Below are positions 40,045 to 48,840 of a stretch of 64,000 nucleotides of DNA, piece after piece. This DNA comes from Litoribrevibacter euphylliae (lineage in GTDB: Bacteria > Pseudomonadota > Gammaproteobacteria > Pseudomonadales > Litoribrevibacteraceae), in contig NZ_JBHRSZ010000004.1 of assembly GCF_042646085.1 (NCBI RefSeq), positions 682,001-746,000 on the forward strand, written 5' to 3'. Positions within the stretch are counted from its first letter, which is position 1. The number at the start of each line of letters is the position of its first letter. The position numbers and the translations under genes are program-made. A model generated the notes under the pieces. It saw only the letters and a list, made by a program, of their open reading frames with translations. It was not told the DNA's origin and did no database searches.

Positions 40045-40821
40045 ATGAAGTTAGTGATTGCTCTTACTCTTTCGTTACTAAGCGCATTATCTCAGGCACA
40101 GACAAACGTCAAAGTTTTTGGCGATGATGCTTACCCGCCGTATTCGTTTAAGGATAAGAAGGGGCAAATGACGGGTATTTATTCTGTCGTGCTACGGGAG
40201 ATTTTTGAAAAAATGCCAGAGTATCGAGTGTCTTTGGAGGGGTATCCATGGAAGCGAGGTTTGAACGAGATAGAGCGCGGGAAAATCTTTGCCCTGTATC
40301 CACCCTACAAACGTGAAAAACAGCGCCCTTATATGGAATACGAGATGCCGATTCTTGATGAGCAATTGGTGGTGTTTTGCCATGAAAAGGCGTTGTTACA
40401 GCCAAGAGAACATTGGCCCAAGGACTATTATGGCCTGACAGTTGGGAATAATGCGGGTTTCTCTGCTGGTGGTGATGAATTCTGGGCGGCGGTAAAACGC
40501 GGGGACATTAAAGTCGAAGAGACGAAAGGCACATCGAAAAACCTGTTGAAGTTAATTGCTGGTCGAATTGACTGCTATATGAATGACGGATTGTCGATTC
40601 AATGGGAACTCAAATCGCTTCAGAAAAAAGGCAAATATAATGGCATTTCTATTAAAAAAGGAGCTGTGATTAGCTCAGAACAAGGCTACCTTGGCTTTGT
40701 AACCAATGGCCGTCAGTTTCCTTATAAAAGTGCCTTTAAAGAAAAATATCATTTGATTTTACAAGAGATGAAAAGCTCTGGCCGCATTGATCAGATCATT
40801 AAAGATTTTATAAATCAGTAG
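40045..40821 (+). CDS. Periplasmic substrate-binding protein (SBP_bac_3-like)
   Basis: A 258-aa protein with signal peptide (cleavage after ALSQAQ). The fold matches the amino-acid-type solute-binding family: VFGDDAYPPYSFKDKKGQMTGIYSVVLREIFE at the N-terminus and GVVxSxEQGYLGF-like C-lobe (SSEQGYLGFVTNG). No ABC permease genes are adjacent, so it is an orphan of the type that may act as an enzyme, a sensor partner or a chemoreceptor ligand carrier. Ribosome site weak (GAGATTTTCTG). Confidence 0.75.
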   Translation: MKLVIALTLSLLSALSQAQTNVKVFGDDAYPPYSFKDKKGQMTGIYSVVLREIFEKMPEYRVSLEGYPWKRGLNEIERGKIFALYPPYKREKQRPYMEYEMPILDEQLVVFCHEKALLQPREHWPKDYYGLTVGNNAGFSAGGDEFWAAVKRGDIKVEETKGTSKNLLKLIAGRIDCYMNDGLSIQWELKSLQKKGKYNGISIKKGAVISSEQGYLGFVTNGRQFPYKSAFKEKYHLILQEMKSSGRIDQIIKDFINQ

Positions 40822-41027
40822 ATTTTTTCAACGCATCTGTAGTCATTTTCTCGCTTACATGCGTTATTTATATTCCTCTCTGTCTCTCAGCCCCATGGAT
40901 TTGAAATTCCTCAAGTATGGGGCTTGATTTCCTTTACCTCGACGCATAGTGTTGTCTCAGTTTTTTACAGGCACTTTTATCCTGGGCACTCGTTGTAGTT
41001 TCCTAGGATCAGTAGGCAATTGGAATT

Positions 41028-41924
41028 ATGCGTTGGAATCCATTTAATACCTCCATCGGTTTGGCCCTAGGTGGCGGCGCCGCAAAAGGAATGGCGCACA
41101 TTGGTGTTTTGAAAGCTTTTGAAGAAGAAGGCCTTACCATTTCTTATCTTTCTGGTACCAGTATTGGTTCTTTAGTGGCGGCTTATTATGCTTTTGGAAA
41201 GTCATTAGAGGAGATTACTGAGGTTGGCGAGCAACTAACATTTAAATCTCTAACCAGCTTCAGTTGGCGAAAGACGGGTGGATTTTTCACCACCAGTGCT
41301 ATTCGCGAAATGATTATTCGTGATCTGGGAGATGTACAGATTGAGGATGCAAAAATACCTCTGGCAATTTGCACAACGGATATTATCTCAGGTGAACAGG
41401 TAGCAATTGAAAAGGGGCCATTAGCTGATGCCGTGTGTGCTTCGGTAGCGGTTCCAGGTGTATTTGCTCCGGTTGAGTTTAACGGTCGGAAGTTGGTGGA
41501 TGGTGGCATAGTTGAGAATGTGCCTATTTCGTTACTAGACGATTTAGGGGCTGGTATCAGTGTGGCGGTAAATCTCAACGGGATTAAACGCTACCCTGAA
41601 CCGGACGGAATGTTTGATGTGGTCAGTAACGCCATTGATATCTGTATGGATCTAAAAACGCGTGATCAGCTCAAAAATGCGGATGTGGTGATTTCTTTGG
41701 ATTTATCGACTTTCAATCGCACGGATAATAAAGACCGTGTTCATGAGTTGATCGAAGAAGGGTATCGTCCGACTAAAGAACAAATTTCAAAGGTGTTGTG
41801 GTTCAAACGCACCAACTATCTGCATTACTTGATCGATTTGATTAAGCGCGTTATTCCGCTGAAAATTCCTGAGCTGATTAAATTACCCTTCAAACCTAAG
41901 CTGCCAACGATCAAGATTAAGTAA
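41028..41924 (+). CDS. Patatin-like phospholipase (RssA-like)
   Basis: A 298-aa cytoplasmic or membrane-associated lipid acyl hydrolase. Oxyanion motif GLALGGGAAKG (11-21), nucleophile elbow G43-T-S45-I-G and catalytic D158 in VDGGIVENVP: a complete patatin Ser-Asp dyad. No signal peptide. The basic C-terminus (PLKIPELIKLPFKPKLPTIKIK) may bind membranes. It lies 21 bp upstream of an SMR transporter gene on the same strand and is probably co-transcribed with it. Confidence 0.88.
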   Translation: MRWNPFNTSIGLALGGGAAKGMAHIGVLKAFEEEGLTISYLSGTSIGSLVAAYYAFGKSLEEITEVGEQLTFKSLTSFSWRKTGGFFTTSAIREMIIRDLGDVQIEDAKIPLAICTTDIISGEQVAIEKGPLADAVCASVAVPGVFAPVEFNGRKLVDGGIVENVPISLLDDLGAGISVAVNLNGIKRYPEPDGMFDVVSNAIDICMDLKTRDQLKNADVVISLDLSTFNRTDNKDRVHELIEEGYRPTKEQISKVLWFKRTNYLHYLIDLIKRVIPLKIPELIKLPFKPKLPTIKIK

Positions 41925-41945
41925 TGGCTTAAAAAAGGTACCTAC

Positions 41946-42278
41946 ATGAAGAACTGGATATTCCTATGTGTTGCCATTGTCTCTGAAGTGATCGCAACGT
42001 CTGCGCTCAAGCAAAGTGATGGCTTTACTAAATTAGCTCCGTCTATTGTCGTGGTGGTTGGTTATGGCATTGCGTTTTACTTATTAGCATTGACCTTGCG
42101 AACGATTCCGATGGGTGTCTCTTATGCTATTTGGTCTGGCTTGGGTGTAGCATTGATTACGTTGGTGGGGTGGCTTCAATACGATCAAAAACTGGATGCC
42201 GCCGCGATTATCGGCATAGCCATGATCATTTCTGGCGTGATTGTGATGAATGTGTTTTCTAAAACCTTGGGGCATTAG
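41946..42278 (+). CDS. Small multidrug resistance (SMR) efflux protein
   Basis: 110 aa, four membrane helices, with the essential E14 in the first helix (AIVSEVIATSALK) and the signature IPMGVSYAIWSGLGVALI. Proton-coupled export of cationic compounds or guanidinium; quaternary-ammonium-type (EmrE/QacE) is favoured by the sequence around YAIWSG, but subtype cannot be fixed. Follows the patatin gene and ends before the hairpin at 42352. Confidence 0.9.
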   Translation: MKNWIFLCVAIVSEVIATSALKQSDGFTKLAPSIVVVVGYGIAFYLLALTLRTIPMGVSYAIWSGLGVALITLVGWLQYDQKLDAAAIIGIAMIISGVIVMNVFSKTLGH

Positions 42279-42351
42279 GGGATAGCTATAAATACCTAGG
42301 GAGCCTCTGAACAAAGCATTTTTACTTAGAGCCCTGTAATAAATATGGAGT

Positions 42352-42377
42352 AAGATCAATCAGTCGATTGATCTTTT
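42352..42377 (+). terminator. Terminator of the patatin-SMR operon
   Basis: AAGATCAATC-AGTC-GATTGATCTT, a 10-bp perfect stem followed by a short T-run. GGGAGCCTCTGA (about 42299-42310) lies just upstream. Confidence 0.7.
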
Positions 42378-42387
42378 CTGAAGCAAT

Positions 42388-42416
42388 AAAAAACCCGGCG
42401 CATGGCCGGGTTTTTT
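42388..42416. terminator. Bidirectional terminator between SMR gene and fusA2
   Basis: AAAAAACCCGGC/GCCGGGTTTTTT, with A/T runs on both sides, so it can end both the plus-strand operon and the convergent EF-G gene. Confidence 0.9.
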
Positions 42417-42447
42417 ATGAAAGAAAGCTAAATAATTTCGTTAAAAA

Positions 42448-44538
42448 TTACTTCGCTTCTTTACGAGCTTTCGCTTCAGCGATTACTTCGTCAGCAACGT
42501 TTTGTGGACATGCTGAGTAGTGTGAGAACTCCATAGAGAACTGACCACGACCAGAAGTAATTGTACGAAGGTGACCGATGTAGCCGAACATCTCAGAAAG
42601 AGGAACGTCAGCTTTAATACGAACACCAGTAGTACCAGCTTCTTGGTCTTTGATCATGCCGCGACGACGGTTCAAGTCACCGATTACGTCACCAACATTG
42701 TCTTCTGGAGTGAACACGTCAACTTTCATCACAGGCTCAAGAAGCTGAGGGCCAGCTTTTGGCATAGACTGACGGAATGCACCACGAGCAGCGATTTCGA
42801 ATGCTACTGCAGACGAGTCAACTGGGTGATAGTTACCGTCGAATAGCTCAACTTCAACGTCAAGAACAGGGTAGCCCGCTAGAGGACCTTCTTCCATCAT
42901 ACGTTTGAAGCCAGCTTCAACTGCAGGCCAGAATTCCTTAGGAACGTTACCACCAACAACTGTTGAAGAGAACGTGAAGCCAGAGTTAGCTTCGCCAGGC
43001 TTGATGCGGTAGTCGATCTTACCGAACTGACCAGAACCACCAGACTGCTTCTTGTGCGTGTAAGAGTCTTCAAGTGGAGTAGTGATGGTTTCACGGTATG
43101 CAACCTGTGGTTTACCAACTTCTAGCTCAACACCGTAAGTACGCTTCAAGATGTCTACTTTAATGTCTAGGTGAAGTTCACCCATCCCTTTAAGGATAGT
43201 TTCACCAGAATCTTCGTCAGTCTCAACAACGAATGATGGATCTTCTGCAACCATCTTACCGATAGCAACACCCATCTTCTCAGTAGAGCCTTTGTCCTTA
43301 GGAGTAACAGCAATAGAGATTACTGGCTCAGGGAAGATCATAGGCTCAAGAGTACATTCGTGCTTAGGATCACATAGAGTGTGACCAGTTTGAACGTTCT
43401 TCATACCAACAACTGCGATGATGTCACCCGCTTGTGCTGAAGAAAGTTCGTTACGCTCGTCCGCCTGCATCTCAACCATACGGCCGATACGCTCAGTTTT
43501 ACCAGTGTAAGAGTTAAGGATAGTGTCACCCTTGTTCATTACACCAGAGTAGATACGGATAAAGGTCAGGGCACCGAAACGGTCGTCCATGATTTTAAAC
43601 GCTAGTGCGCGTAGTGGCTCTTCTGCAGAAACCGTTGCAACTTCACCAGTAGGCTCACCAGTTTCTTTGTCAGTAAGCGGCTGAGGATCAACTTCAGTAG
43701 GTGCTGGTAGGTAATCAACAACAGCGTCAAGAACAAGCTGCATACCTTTGTTCTTAAATGCAGAACCACAGTAAGTTGGGAAGAATGCAAGGTCACGAGT
43801 ACCTTTACGGATACACGCTTTGATTTGTTCCATTGATGGCTCAACACCTTCTTCAAGGTATTCCATCATTAGGTCTTCGTCTTGCTCAAGTGCAGTTTCG
43901 ATTAGTTTCTCACGGTATTCTTCTACCTGATCAACCATGTCTGCAGGGATGTCTTGGATTTCGTAGTTTTCTGGAAGACCAGTGTCGTCCCAAACGTATG
44001 CTTGTTTAGAAAGAATATCTACAACGCCAGAGAAGGTGTCTTCGCGACCGATTGGAAGCGTCATAACTAGTGGGTTAGCACCCAATACGTTTTCAACCTG
44101 GTCAACAACGCGTAGGAAGTCTGCACCGATACGGTCTAGTTTGTTAACGAAAATGATACGAGCAACTTCAGATTCGTTCGCATAACGCCAGTTAGTTTCT
44201 GACTGAGGCTCAACACCACCAGAACCACAGAATACACCGATACCACCGTCAAGAACTTTAAGAGAACGATATACTTCAACAGTGAAGTCAACGTGTCCAG
44301 GAGTATCAATAACGTTTAGACGGTGATCGTTCCAGAAACAGCTTACAGCAGCTGACTGAATAGTAATACCACGCTCAGCTTCCTGTTCCATGAAGTCGGT
44401 TGTAGATTCGCCATCATGTACTTCACCAGTTTTATGGATTTTACCGGTAAGCTTCAGGATACGCTCTGTTGTCGTGGTTTTACCCGCATCTACGTGCGCG
44501 AAAATACCGATATTTCTGTATTTAGATAAATCAGTCAT
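42448..44538 (-). CDS. fusA: Elongation factor G, second-copy type
   Basis: A 696-aa GTPase. P-loop AHVDAGKTTT, switch ERGITIQSAA, DTPGHVDF and NKLDRIGAD are all present, followed by domains II-V. The start MTDLSKYRNIGIFAHVDAGKTTTTERILKLTGKIHKTGEVHDGESTTDFM is of the stand-alone EF-G2 type seen in vibrios and related bacteria, not the str-operon copy, and no rpsL, rpsG or tuf gene is adjacent. Dominant role may be translocation or ribosome recycling under particular conditions. Codon use looks highly expressed. Confidence 0.92.
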   Translation of the reverse strand: MTDLSKYRNIGIFAHVDAGKTTTTERILKLTGKIHKTGEVHDGESTTDFMEQEAERGITIQSAAVSCFWNDHRLNVIDTPGHVDFTVEVYRSLKVLDGGIGVFCGSGGVEPQSETNWRYANESEVARIIFVNKLDRIGADFLRVVDQVENVLGANPLVMTLPIGREDTFSGVVDILSKQAYVWDDTGLPENYEIQDIPADMVDQVEEYREKLIETALEQDEDLMMEYLEEGVEPSMEQIKACIRKGTRDLAFFPTYCGSAFKNKGMQLVLDAVVDYLPAPTEVDPQPLTDKETGEPTGEVATVSAEEPLRALAFKIMDDRFGALTFIRIYSGVMNKGDTILNSYTGKTERIGRMVEMQADERNELSSAQAGDIIAVVGMKNVQTGHTLCDPKHECTLEPMIFPEPVISIAVTPKDKGSTEKMGVAIGKMVAEDPSFVVETDEDSGETILKGMGELHLDIKVDILKRTYGVELEVGKPQVAYRETITTPLEDSYTHKKQSGGSGQFGKIDYRIKPGEANSGFTFSSTVVGGNVPKEFWPAVEAGFKRMMEEGPLAGYPVLDVEVELFDGNYHPVDSSAVAFEIAARGAFRQSMPKAGPQLLEPVMKVDVFTPEDNVGDVIGDLNRRRGMIKDQEAGTTGVRIKADVPLSEMFGYIGHLRTITSGRGQFSMEFSHYSACPQNVADEVIAEAKARKEAK

Positions 44539-44773
44539 TTTATTACTCTATTAAGTTATAGGGTCTTCTACGAATGTTCTGTTCGAAAAAATTTGCGCGA
44601 CAGTATACAGGAAGTTTCTAGGGTTTTAGAAGAGGATTCCTGAAATTATCAAAGGAATATTGTAGTTCTTTTCCATCACGGATATTGCTTGGTTACTTTA
44701 AAACCGATAAAGCGACTTTAGATATTCCTTTTGTACCGCGTAATTACTTCAATATTTGTTAATTTTCAGGCAA

Positions 44774-45256
44774 TTAGTCTCTGAAATTGTTGAATTGCAG
44801 AGGCATGCCGACATTTGCTTCTCGAAGGATAGCCATGGTTTGTTGCAAATCATCACGCTTCTTGCCTGTGACTCGTACTTTATCGCCTTGAATGACTGCC
44901 TGCACTTTAATTTTGCTTTCTTTGATCAGCTTTACAATTTTACGTGTGTGATCTGCTTCAAGCCCTTGGCGAACAATGATGGTTTGTCTAAGTTGTTTGC
45001 CGGCACCTTCAGGATCTTTTAGCTCCAATGAGCCTGTATCAACGCCACGTTTTACCATCTTACTTCTTAAAATGTCTTCCATTTGACTCAGCTGAAATTC
45101 TGCATCCGCGTGTGTGTTGATCACTCCATCTTTTAATTCAAAACTGGCATCAACCCCTCTGAAGTCAAAACGAGTCGCCAGTTCTCGGTTTGCTTGGTCC
45201 ACTGCATTGGTTAATTCATGCATATCAATTTCTGACACGACATCGTATGAGGGCAT
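44774..45256 (-). CDS. yajQ: YajQ family nucleotide-binding protein
   Basis: 160 aa, with the family start MPSYDVVSEIDMHELTNAVDQANRELATRFDFRG and end MAILREANVGMPLQFNNFRD. YajQ proteins bind nucleotides including cyclic di-GMP and influence virulence and phage gene expression in relatives. I chose ATG 45256 with GGAG six bases upstream; the longer frame from 45268 is not conserved. Transcribed alone. Confidence 0.93.
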   Translation of the reverse strand: MPSYDVVSEIDMHELTNAVDQANRELATRFDFRGVDASFELKDGVINTHADAEFQLSQMEDILRSKMVKRGVDTGSLELKDPEGAGKQLRQTIIVRQGLEADHTRKIVKLIKESKIKVQAVIQGDKVRVTGKKRDDLQQTMAILREANVGMPLQFNNFRD

Positions 45257-45588
45257 TGTTATCTCCATGTACTGAATGTTTTACAGATGCTCGCACTAGC
45301 GAAAATCTGTACGTTGTTAAATTGTGTTTGAAGTGTACTACAAAGCGAATAAAAGACAGAGCAGATCACGTGCAGATTTGACTCAATTAACTAACCTTTA
45401 ATTCTAATAGGATATAAGTCAATTTCTGTAGAGAGGTGTAAAGGGAGACGGGGTGCTTGCCGATAAGCTCTTAAATACTATGTGTTTTGTTCATGAAAAG
45501 TGTGCATAAGCTTTTCTTTTAAGGATCGAATGCGTGAGTAATGAAAATTAAGAACTAGCACGAACGCTAGTCAATAAAGAGGTGGAAT
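45257..45588. other. Intergenic region with short leader hairpin
   Basis: About 330 bp between the divergent yajQ and chemoreceptor genes. The only structure seen is ACTAGC-ACGAAC-GCTAGT (45554-45571), 9 bp ahead of the chemoreceptor ribosome site. No gene recognised. Confidence 0.4.
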
Positions 45589-47724
45589 GTGGGTTCATTA
45601 AAAGCTATGTCGCTTAAGAAGAAGTTGCTGGCGACCATCATACTGTTACTTGTTTCAATTATTTTAATTTTATCGGTGAACCTTGGACGGGTCTTGGTCA
45701 GCCTAAAAGAGGAGGTTGTGAGCCAAACCGGCGAAGCCATGGAGCATCAAATTCAGGCACGCTTAAAGTCAGAGGCGGGTTCGTTCGCATATAAAATCAG
45801 TAATTTCATCAATCGTTCCTACCAGCTGCCTCAAACGGTTGCACGTGTTTTAAAAGACAGTATGTCTCCTGATCGTATTGCCTTTGATCGTGAACAAGTA
45901 AATCAGCTGGTTTCTTCTGTATTGGAAGAAAATAAGCAGGTGAGCTCTATCTATGCTCAGTTCGAGAAAAATGGCTATGACCAGATGGATTCGATGTTTG
46001 TTAATTCAGGCGCAATTCATAGCGTAGAAAACACAGGGACTTTGGAGATTTATTGGGTTCGTAATCCTGACGGTTCTCTAGAGCAGCAGAAAGTTGAGGA
46101 TTCCAGTGAAAAGTACGCCGACACTCGAGATGAATTTGGTATTCGTGAAGCCGAATGGTATCTGTGTGCTAAGGATTCATTAAAGCCATGTGCTATGGAA
46201 CCCTATTTATATGAAATTTCAGATGATTATTCGGAAATGATGACCAGTTTAACGGCGCCGGTTGTCTTCAGTGGTGCATTCAAAGGTTTGGTTGGGGTGG
46301 ATGTAAATCTGCCTATTTTCCAAAAGATGACTGATGAACTGAGTGCGAAATTGTTTAATGGCCAAGGTCGGGTCACCGTATTAAGTTCTATGGGATTTGT
46401 GGTGAGTTCAAGCCATTACAAAGACAAACTGAGTCGCCCATTAAAAGAGTCGCATCCTAACTATTCGGATGAGTTATTGACGGTCTATCAAAGTCAGGAG
46501 ACTGTAGTAAAAGATGGTATGTTCCTGGTGGGGTATCCGATCAACATTGAAGCATCTAATTCGACTTGGTCTGTTTTATTGGAAGTTCCTGTAGATGTGG
46601 CGATGGCCTCGAAACATGAGCTAACGGATTTCATCGCCGATCAGGTAGCTTCGATTATTACTCAACAAATGATGATCTCACTGATAGTAGGTGTCGTAGG
46701 TTTGATTGTGATGGTGTTGTTGATTGCGTCTATTACTAAACCCATCGGACAACTTAATAGAGCAATGCGCAATCTGGCGAGTGCCGATGGCGATCTGACA
46801 CAAACAATTAATCTGGATACTCATGCTGAACTGATTGAATTAAGCGGTAACGTTAATCTCTTCATTGAGAAGCTACGAACCATGATTAATAAACTGAAGA
46901 CCGCAGGAACGAATGCACGTTCTTTGTCTGCGGACAGTAAAGAAATCAGCGAGCAAACAGATCAGGAAACCAGCCAGCAGTTAGGGGAAATCAGCAGTGT
47001 TGTAACTGCGACCAATGAAATGTCGGCGACGGCTCATGAAGTATCTCGTTTTGCGACCGAAGCGTCAGAGAATGCATCGAATGCCTCGGATGAAATTCAA
47101 AACTCTGCGAAGACGTTGTCCAGCTCGGTTGAGATGGTTAAGGCTCTGACGGATGACATGCAGCAGGCCAGTAACTCAATTTCTCAAGTTGCGGCACGTA
47201 GCGAAGACATTCATCGTATTTTGGATGTGATTCGTTCCATTGCTGAACAAACCAACTTACTCGCGTTGAATGCAGCCATTGAAGCGGCGCGTGCAGGTGA
47301 ACAAGGGCGTGGTTTTGCCGTGGTAGCAGATGAAGTTCGATCTTTGGCATCCAAAACTCAATCTTCTACTGAAGAAATTAATGACATGATTCAAAGCCTT
47401 CAGGGCGAAGTAAATTCAGCGGTGAGTATCATCGAGAGTGGTACGTCAAAAGCGCAAGAAGCCATGGAGAGAACACAGACATCCTATGAATCACTTCATG
47501 GGGTTTCTAAAGACATCATCGTTATTTCTGATCATATTACCCAAGTGGCTACGGCTGCAGAGGAACAAAGTTCGGTCAGTGAAGAGATTAATAAAAATCT
47601 GACCATTCTTGGTGAAGCGTCCAGTGCATTGTCAGAATTGGGTAAACGCAGTTCAGATATTAGTGATCAACTTCAGTCGCATATGGATGAAGTTGAGCAT
47701 CAGCTATCTCAACTTAAAACTTGA
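45589..47724 (+). CDS. Methyl-accepting chemotaxis protein with dCache-type sensor
   Basis: A 711-aa receptor. Membrane segment at about 13-30, then about 330 periplasmic residues with double-Cache features (VSSIYAQFEKNGYDQMDSMF, IREAEWYLCAKDS, VVFSGAFKGLVGVDVNL, TWSVLLEVPVDVAM). Second membrane segment (MMISLIVGVVGLIVMVLLIASI), HAMP (KPIGQLNRAMRNLASADGDL) and the signalling hairpin IAEQTNLLALNAAIEAARAG. GTG start at 45589 preceded by AGAGGTGG; ATG at 45607 is an alternative. dCache receptors often sense amino acids; ligand not assignable. Confidence 0.88.
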   Translation: MGSLKAMSLKKKLLATIILLLVSIILILSVNLGRVLVSLKEEVVSQTGEAMEHQIQARLKSEAGSFAYKISNFINRSYQLPQTVARVLKDSMSPDRIAFDREQVNQLVSSVLEENKQVSSIYAQFEKNGYDQMDSMFVNSGAIHSVENTGTLEIYWVRNPDGSLEQQKVEDSSEKYADTRDEFGIREAEWYLCAKDSLKPCAMEPYLYEISDDYSEMMTSLTAPVVFSGAFKGLVGVDVNLPIFQKMTDELSAKLFNGQGRVTVLSSMGFVVSSSHYKDKLSRPLKESHPNYSDELLTVYQSQETVVKDGMFLVGYPINIEASNSTWSVLLEVPVDVAMASKHELTDFIADQVASIITQQMMISLIVGVVGLIVMVLLIASITKPIGQLNRAMRNLASADGDLTQTINLDTHAELIELSGNVNLFIEKLRTMINKLKTAGTNARSLSADSKEISEQTDQETSQQLGEISSVVTATNEMSATAHEVSRFATEASENASNASDEIQNSAKTLSSSVEMVKALTDDMQQASNSISQVAARSEDIHRILDVIRSIAEQTNLLALNAAIEAARAGEQGRGFAVVADEVRSLASKTQSSTEEINDMIQSLQGEVNSAVSIIESGTSKAQEAMERTQTSYESLHGVSKDIIVISDHITQVATAAEEQSSVSEEINKNLTILGEASSALSELGKRSSDISDQLQSHMDEVEHQLSQLKT

Positions 47725-47811
47725 TAGGTACTAAAATAGTCAATGCACTTTCTTGTCCTGTTTGGTGACTCTACCAGAAAGTGTCTACACTAAATAAACA
47801 ACTTACTTTTG

Positions 47812-47833
47812 GTGCCGACTTTTTTGTCGGCAC
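47812..47833 (+). terminator. Terminator after the dCache chemoreceptor
   Basis: GTGCCGAC-TTTTTT-GTCGGCAC, an 8-bp perfect stem, followed by TGCTTTATTA. Confidence 0.75.
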
Positions 47834-47872
47834 TGCTTTATTAGGCACTCAGCTTTGTTGTCAGAGGTGTTA

Positions 47873-48823
47873 GTGAAGTCATTACTGAGCTTTGTGATTT
47901 TGCTTGTTTCTGTATATACGTATTCTCATGAGGCTGTTATTGATCGTGGTGAATCTGGTGTGGTTCGCGTATGCCAGACTGAAAAGGCGAAATATGCCTT
48001 CAGAATTGAATTGGCTAATTTAATTCTGAAAAAAACAGCCACCGTCTATGGTGAATCGGAAGTTGTCACTTTCAGGCGTGAGGATCTGAGTATCAGTCAA
48101 GACCGCTGTATTGAATTATTAAAAGGTAAACGTCTTGATTTACTCTACCTGCCACCAAAAGAGTCATTACTAACGAACTTCAGTTATATCCCGTTTGATA
48201 TTCACGCAGGTATGCTGGGGTATCGCGTATTTCTTATTCGTAAGCATCAAGCTCCAGATTTTCAACGGATACAAACCCTGGACGACTTGCGTTCATTTAC
48301 CGGAGGTTTTGGGAAACAGTGGGGGGACTTTAAAGTCTTCGCATTAAATGGGCTACCCGTTGAAGGTGCGGCAAACAGCAGTGTGTTAATGAAGATGCTT
48401 CGCCACAATCGATTTGACTATTTTCATCGTGGATTACACGAAGCTTGGGCAGAGCTTGAGGCTTCGCCAGAGTTTGCAAATGACCTTATGGTGGAAGAGA
48501 CAATCGCGCTGAGATACCCATTTCAGGTGTTTTATTGGTTCCATAAAGACAACGAATATCTCAAACAGCGCTTCGAGAGAGGCTTGTTGTTAGTATTGCA
48601 AGATGGCAGCTATCGGGCTCTGTTTAAAAAACACTTTAACGAGCTGGTAGAAAAGGCAAAGCTTCATCAAAGAACCATCATTGATATTAAGTATCCTATG
48701 TCAGATGAAGTTAGGCAGTGGTTAGAGGATAAGCCCATAGAACCTTTTTGGTTAGAACAGGCCCCGTTGATCTCAGCCCCACTGTCTATTGTGCCTTCTG
48801 AAACCTCTCCGAAAGGCAATTGA
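47873..48823 (+). CDS. Periplasmic binding-protein-like protein
   Basis: 316 aa. GTG at 47873 with AGAGGTG upstream gives a good signal peptide (MKSLLSFVILLVSVYTYSHEA); a TTG at 47855 is less likely. The body resembles SBP_bac_3-type binding domains (RVCQTEKAKYAFRIELANLI, ELLKGKRLDLLYLPP, LALRYPFQVFYWFHKDNEYLKQRFERGLL). The C-terminal 50 residues extend past the usual fold. It follows the chemoreceptor and could be a periplasmic sensor in the same signalling context. No permease is adjacent. Confidence 0.6.
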   Translation: MKSLLSFVILLVSVYTYSHEAVIDRGESGVVRVCQTEKAKYAFRIELANLILKKTATVYGESEVVTFRREDLSISQDRCIELLKGKRLDLLYLPPKESLLTNFSYIPFDIHAGMLGYRVFLIRKHQAPDFQRIQTLDDLRSFTGGFGKQWGDFKVFALNGLPVEGAANSSVLMKMLRHNRFDYFHRGLHEAWAELEASPEFANDLMVEETIALRYPFQVFYWFHKDNEYLKQRFERGLLLVLQDGSYRALFKKHFNELVEKAKLHQRTIIDIKYPMSDEVRQWLEDKPIEPFWLEQAPLISAPLSIVPSETSPKGN

Positions 48824-48840
48824 CGTTTCGAGGGCATTAA

